A stretch of DNA of 64,000 nucleotides from Dermatophagoides farinae (lineage: Eukaryota > Arthropoda > Arachnida > Sarcoptiformes > Pyroglyphidae). Positions within the stretch are counted from its first letter, which is position 1. Every line of letters begins with the position of its first letter. The position numbers were made by a program, and so were the translations under genes. Under the pieces are notes generated by a model. It ran no database searches. It was not told the origin of the DNA and worked only from the letters and a program-made list of their open reading frames with translations. The stretch lies in the NCBI RefSeq assembly GCF_024713945.1, contig NC_134678.1, forward strand, positions 5,828,001 through 5,892,000, in the 5' to 3' direction. This document shows positions 59,970 to 64,000 of this stretch, piece by piece.

Positions 59970-60776
59970 TCAAATAGACGGAGATAATTGTTCTTCAGAT
60001 AATATTGTTATACCAGACATTATTGCGTTGAATTCATCTTCAAATTCATCCGATAAATGGTTTAATTTTTCATCGAAATTTTGATTCATTCGCAATAATC
60101 GCTTGATTGTCATTGATTCATCGATACAATCGCTATTATCATTGAATCTTTCTTTTGCTTTTATTTTGTCATCATCCATTAGAATTTGTAGTACTTTTTG
60201 TTGAAACATTTGTGAAAGTTCAATTTGTTTGTCTTGAGATTTTGTTTCTTTTCGACGGATCGGTAACGATGATTCTGTATTGATGAACTGTGTTTCAGGA
60301 ATTTCTGAAAGGAATAATGTTATATCTTCATCTGAAGTAGATAATCGTTCATCAGATTTTGGTTCATCATTTGAAATCGATGATAGTCTTGATCTTGTAG
60401 TCAAAATAGGCGGTTCATACACCTTTTTCTCATCAATAGGAATTCTTCTTGTAGATGTTTTGAAAAATTTTTTGGGTTTTTCATGATGATTAGCGTCATT
60501 GGTATTTTTTTTCTTTACATCTTTATTTTGATTATTAATCATTGAATTTTTTGATCGTGTATCAAGTTTATTTGTTTGATCACTTTTACTATTTTGACTT
60601 TTATCCAGCTGTTGCAAGATTTGCGTACAAAGATCATCGGCATCTAGATTATTCATTATTTCATAAGAATCGTCTTTGGATTGATTTTTTTCATGATTAT
60701 TTGACTTAAATGACGATGAACCATTAGTGCTTCTATGATGATTATTATTATTATTACTTGTTCCATTAGTATGCAT
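59970..60776 (-). CDS. Unrecognised, mostly disordered protein
   Basis: A single 268-residue frame I cannot assign. It begins with an Asn/His/Ser-rich stretch, then LDADDLCTQILQQLDKSQ (predicted short helix), a basic Lys-rich part with KKFFKTSTRRIPIDEKKVYEPPIL, and an acidic DEDITLFLSEIPETQF. The last 90 residues look helical and charged (QIELSQMFQQKVLQILMDDDKIKAKERF, then LNHLSDEFEDEFNAIMSGI). No signal peptide, membrane segment or known catalytic motif is seen. Codon use and the length of the open frame favour a real gene. A CATCATCAG just before the Met resembles a splice acceptor, so a non-coding 5' exon is possible. Confidence 0.6.
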   Translation of the reverse strand: MHTNGTSNNNNNHHRSTNGSSSFKSNNHEKNQSKDDSYEIMNNLDADDLCTQILQQLDKSQNSKSDQTNKLDTRSKNSMINNQNKDVKKKNTNDANHHEKPKKFFKTSTRRIPIDEKKVYEPPILTTRSRLSSISNDEPKSDERLSTSDEDITLFLSEIPETQFINTESSLPIRRKETKSQDKQIELSQMFQQKVLQILMDDDKIKAKERFNDNSDCIDESMTIKRLLRMNQNFDEKLNHLSDEFEDEFNAIMSGITILSEEQLSPSI

Positions 60777-61056
60777 ATCTGATGATGATAATAATAATAA
60801 GATAACAAAAAAACAAAAGAAAAAAATTGCTCAACAAATTCTAATCACCAGACAAGCAAAACACAAACACTGAATGAATTTTTTTTTTACTTTGGAATGA
60901 ATTCAAAGCTCATTCTGGTTTATACACGACAAGTAATTTAGATTGCAATAGCCGACCAATTTTCATTTCAGAAAATATTTAATTTTTTTTTCATTGTTGT
61001 CCATTTTATCATCGATTTCATCATCCTTATTTTTTATATCATTGTCAACACTCAAA
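60777..61056. promoter_or_regulatory. Divergent intergenic region unknown gene / DNAJC17
   Basis: 280 AT-rich bases between divergent starts, including a short ATT/ATC-triplet run at about 60780-60800. No specific element is identified. The frame is open upstream of the DNAJC17 Met, but homology starts at 61057. Confidence 0.35.
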
Positions 61057-62032
61057 ATGGAAATGTTTGATTTGAAAAATATTAATCTTTATGAATTGTT
61101 TGATCTCAATAAAGAATGTACTGAATCAGATATCAAAAAAGCCTTTCGTAAAAAGGCTTTAATACATCATCCGGATAAAAATCCTGATGATCCAAAAGCA
61201 AAAGAAATATTTCAAAAATTATCCAAAGCTTTAGAAATATTGACTGATGAAAAAGCAAGAGCTTCTTATGATAAAATATTGCAAGCTAAAATTGATCGTG
61301 AAATACGTGATAGAAAATTTGATGCTAAACGAAAAAAATTCAAAGATAATTTGGAACAAAAAGAAAAATTTGCCGAACAAGTAACAATCATCGAAGAAGA
61401 GGAACGATTAAAACGAGAAATTGAACGTATCAGAAAAGAGGGGTAATTTTGTTTTTGACAATTTTTTTTTAAATAAATATTGTATTAACCATTTGTTTAA
61501 TCCATACAGATCGAAACAATTAGAAGAAGAAAACCAATTGCTGAAGAAAAAGCTAAATGAAAGTATCAATCAAGCAAAATCATTGTCACGAGGTAACAAT
61601 GTCATCAAAGTTAAGCTTAAAAAACGTTCCAAAGATTCAAATATAATCATTACTGATGAATTGATTCATAAAAATTTCAAACATTTTGGATCGATATTAT
61701 CGATTGTCAAGATGAAAAAATCAGCATTAATCGAGTATGAACATTATGATTCATTGAAAAGGATTGCAGCAAACTGTCCGAAAGGATTTGAATTTGAAAT
61801 ATTAAATGTTAATCGTTGTGATTCAACCACCGAAGTAGCCGCAGCAGAAAACCTGGAAAATGATGAAAAATCCAGTAACAATAATAACCAAAATGATAAT
61901 TCAAAAGTACAGCAAGAAACCGCTTTACCTACTGTCGATAAATGTGATGATAGTGATTATGAAGAATATATCCTCAAAAGATTGCAAGAAGCTGAACAGA
62001 ATAAACGCAAACAATGCACTAAAGAAGTTTGA
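61057..62032 (+). CDS. DNAJC17: DNAJC17 (Cwc23-like J-protein with RRM)
   Basis: Nuclear J-domain protein linked to the spliceosome. Two exons, 61057-61442 and 61510-62032; 302 residues (human 304). The J domain reads INLYELFDLNKECTESDIKKAFRKKAL then HHPDKNPDDPKAKEIFQKLSKALEILTD (HPD motif). A charged coiled coil follows (KRKKFKDNLEQKEKFAEQ), interrupted by the intron at IRKEG|SKQLEEE, where human DNAJC17 has REEGSRQLEE. The RRM-like C-terminal domain holds VIKVKLKKR, then NFKHFGSILSIV and SALIEYEHYDSLKR. The start at 61057 (MEMFDL) is chosen over an upstream Met at 60994 because family homology starts there. Confidence 0.93.
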
Positions 62033-62099
62033 TTGATTGATATCCGATTGATTTATTCACTTTCAATAAAAAGAAACATAATCACAAATATTATACATT

Positions 62100-62977
62100 T
62101 TACATGAAATCATCAGAATCGTAACCATCCTGTGAACAAATTTTCAATTAAAACGGTCAAATTAGTTGAAAAACATTGGCAAGGAAAAACGAACCTCATT
62201 AGTTTTCATATTTTCTGTTTTCATAACATAATCATAGCTACGAAGTTTAGCAGCTTCTTCCCGTCGTTTTGTTTCCTCTTTTTCTCGTAATCGTATCTCT
62301 CGTTGAATATCTTTCTCTTTGTTTCGTTCTTTGCGATCTCTTTCTTCACGTTCTTGTCGCAGATCAACATTATTTTTGACCACCTTTTTTAAATCAAATA
62401 ATCGAGCTGTTTTTATATAATAGTATTAATAAAAAACTTTTTTTTTACAAACCTTGGTCTTGTTTAGCCTGTTGACAATTTCATTAATTCGTTTTTGTAT
62501 TGAAATCGATCTAACTTGTTTGTAATCATGGAAACCAACTTGTCCAACTTCCATATCGGCCGTTTTCTTTAGATTTGTCCAAAACGTATAAACGATATTC
62601 AAGTTGCTTATTTTATTCCCTTTTATACTGTTTGCCTTGACCAATTGAGCACAATCATCCAAAACGGTCGATGGAATATCGTCCAAAGTTTCACCAGGTT
62701 TCAAGCGTAAATATACATGTGCAGAAGATTCTTTATCCACATGAAACCAAACATCTTCTGGCCATGCCCATTTCAGTAATTCTTCATCTTTTTAAATAAG
62801 ATTTGATGATTAAATAAAACAAAATAAATTACATTTTCAAGACTTACTTTCGAATTTATCGTTACCCATGTAAATTAAATAGGGTGGCGAAACAACTAGA
62901 AGAATGAATAAATTTTGAATATTAATTTTATCCTTAAAAAATAAGAAATTACCTTCACTTGTAAAATATAAAACCAT
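62100..62977 (-). CDS. CCDC25: CCDC25 (DUF814/NFACT-R protein)
   Basis: Member of the NFACT-R (DUF814) family; the human protein is reported as a membrane receptor for extracellular DNA. Five exons: 62977-62953, 62895-62848, 62787-62453, 62383-62195, 62129-62100; 208 residues, equal to human. The N-terminal MVLYFTSE is followed by [18 protein letters not shown], then [21 protein letters not shown] and [24 protein letters not shown], the family core. A charged coiled coil ([16 protein letters not shown]) leads to [17 protein letters not shown]. The last exon adds only DGYDSDDFM, echoing the human terminus. The tiny last exon would be missed by ORF-based calling. Confidence 0.95.
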
Positions 62978-63247
62978 TTTTTTGGGAAAATTTAAAAAAT
63001 AAAATTTGGTCCTTTAATGTTTTTCGAAGAAAATCACACGAGATCAACATGCATAAAAAGTACTATAACATCGAATAGATTCTAACTACAGATGGCAGCA
63101 TACGTTATTTTATTAGACCGTACTATTTGATTGGTCAATTAAATGTGCCACATTTTTGTTTTGGCGCCCGAAATATGAATGAACGTTTATTTTTTTTTGC
63201 AATCAACAAAAAATCATTTTGAAACTTGTTTATGATCGGAAAACAGA

Positions 63248-64000
63248 ATGTCTTTTCTATTTGAAAGTCCAGTGAAAACTGTTGAAGAACTTCCTTCGCT
63301 TAAATATTATCCAATATTCGATAAACGTTGGTCAAGTACAGTGAAAACTATTGAAAAGAAAAATGCCACCAATGGTTCAGGTGGTGGTAAAATCAAACGA
63401 CCACGATCGACGGGCAAAATCAGCCGTAAACCATATGGACGAAAAAAACTATTCGATTCTAGTGAACAATATGTATTGGATTTTGGTCAGAAAAATTTCG
63501 ATGCTAAACGCTGTCTAACCTGTAATATGCTCTATACGGTGGGTGAGATTATCGATGAGAAAACGCATCAAGAATATCATGACATGTTTGTCAATAGTCT
63601 AAAATATCGTGATTGGAAAAATGAAGATGTTGTCAATGCTTTTGATGATGGCAGGATATTGCGTGTGTTGCCTTCATCCCCACATTATATGCATAAAAAA
63701 CTGGATGAACTGTTCAAAGTTGCCGACATCGAATTGGGTATCAATGTGGATTTGAAATCATCAATGAAATCAACATCTCAATTTTTCATTTTCATTTCAT
63801 TGCCATCTAAACGTATTACAGGATTCGTATCTGCTGAACGTATTAAATATGCTAATAAATTATTGACAGAAAATCCATTAATGGCCAGTACCGATGAATA
63901 TCCTGCCGAATGTGGTGTATCACGAATATGGACACATCCAAATTTTCGACGTAAACAAATCGCCACTCGTTTGTTAGATACACTGAGAAAATCATTTTAC
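63248..64000 (+). CDS. ESCO-type cohesin acetyltransferase, 3' truncated at window edge
   Basis: Acetylates SMC3 to lock cohesion during S phase. The frame is open from Met 63248 to the end of the window (251 codons, no stop seen). A C2H2-type zinc finger of ESCO1/2 and Eco1 is seen at about residues 79-105: LDFGQKNFDAKRCLTCNMLYTVG ... THQEYHDMF. LKYRDWKNEDVV and GRILRVLPSSPHYMHKKLDEL follow. The GNAT fold begins in FIFISLPSKRITGFVSAERI, and the acetyl-CoA loop is ECGVSRIWTHPNFRRKQIATRLLDTLRKSF. The N-terminal part is short and basic (KIKRPRSTGKISRKPYGRKKL). Naming it ESCO1 versus ESCO2 is not meaningful in arthropods. The last residues of the catalytic domain lie outside the window. Confidence 0.93.
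   Translation, partial: MSFLFESPVKTVEELPSLKYYPIFDKRWSSTVKTIEKKNATNGSGGGKIKRPRSTGKISRKPYGRKKLFDSSEQYVLDFGQKNFDAKRCLTCNMLYTVGEIIDEKTHQEYHDMFVNSLKYRDWKNEDVVNAFDDGRILRVLPSSPHYMHKKLDELFKVADIELGINVDLKSSMKSTSQFFIFISLPSKRITGFVSAERIKYANKLLTENPLMASTDEYPAECGVSRIWTHPNFRRKQIATRLLDTLRKSFY

Noticed and set aside
60994-61056. Upstream Met of DNAJC17 as the true start
   Set aside because: The extra 21 residues are hydrophobic Ser/Leu/Phe with no family match; homology begins at MEMFDLKNINLYELF.
1-64000. Mobile elements, viral insertions or CRISPR arrays
   Set aside because: No reverse transcriptase, transposase or capsid-like frames, terminal repeats or spacer-repeat patterns were seen; repeats are only simple-sequence runs.

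Overview
This is a gene-dense, AT-rich arthropod nuclear window with very short introns (mostly 50-90 bases, GT-AG). The most likely source is an astigmatan mite (dust or scab mite type). That is an inference from the composition, intron size, abundant ATC/GAT triplet repeats and an animal gene set; no marker in the window fixes the species. I see no transposon, rRNA, tRNA, CRISPR array, virus-derived gene or bacterial operon.

I reconstruct 26 protein-coding genes, the first and last cut by the window edges. Splicing was worked out by hand; exon lengths and phases sum to whole codons in every gene, with two exceptions noted below. In order: spectraplakin C-terminus (+, 1-2948); ERGIC2 (-, 3206-4655); DMC1 (-, 4811-6189); PIGM (-, 6333-7544); DNAJC2/zuotin (+, 7824-9967); RALGAPB (-, 10039-14620); COG8 (-, 14832-16833); RAB10 (+, 17710-18611); SLC35A2-like (-, 19115-20356); an IFT27-like GTPase (-, 20710-21315); PTPS (-, 21427-21873); ARFGAP1 (+, 22463-23707); midasin (-, 23868-38663, the largest gene); SLC35A3-like (-, 38907-40040); USP14 (+, 40346-42164); a furrowed-type sushi/C-lectin receptor (-, 42467-47600); eIF2-alpha (-, 50449-51663); mitochondrial ERAL1 (+, 51830-53119); regucalcin (-, 53144-54205); SMAP (+, 55485-57353); IFT52 (+, 57674-59084); YPEL5 (-, 59213-59659); an unrecognised disordered protein (-, 59970-60776); DNAJC17 (+, 61057-62032); CCDC25 (-, 62100-62977); ESCO-type cohesin acetyltransferase (+, from 63248 past the edge).

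There is no operon logic. Neighbours are often divergent over 0.15-0.9 kb, or convergent with as little as 24 bases between stop codons. Many genes happen to serve the secretory pathway (ERGIC2, COG8, RAB10, two SLC35A transporters, ARFGAP1, SMAP, PIGM). Others serve ribosome biogenesis and translation (midasin, DNAJC2, eIF2-alpha, ERAL1), meiosis and cohesion (DMC1, ESCO) and cilia (IFT52, IFT27-like). The longest stretch without a gene is 47601-50448, full of simple repeats and just upstream of the furrowed-like gene.

The strongest anomalies are two otherwise intact genes, DNAJC2 and RALGAPB, that each need one base skipped to keep frame. In both cases the base is a G in an A-rich AAGG context. 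Consensus error is the simplest explanation, but the shared context is worth checking.
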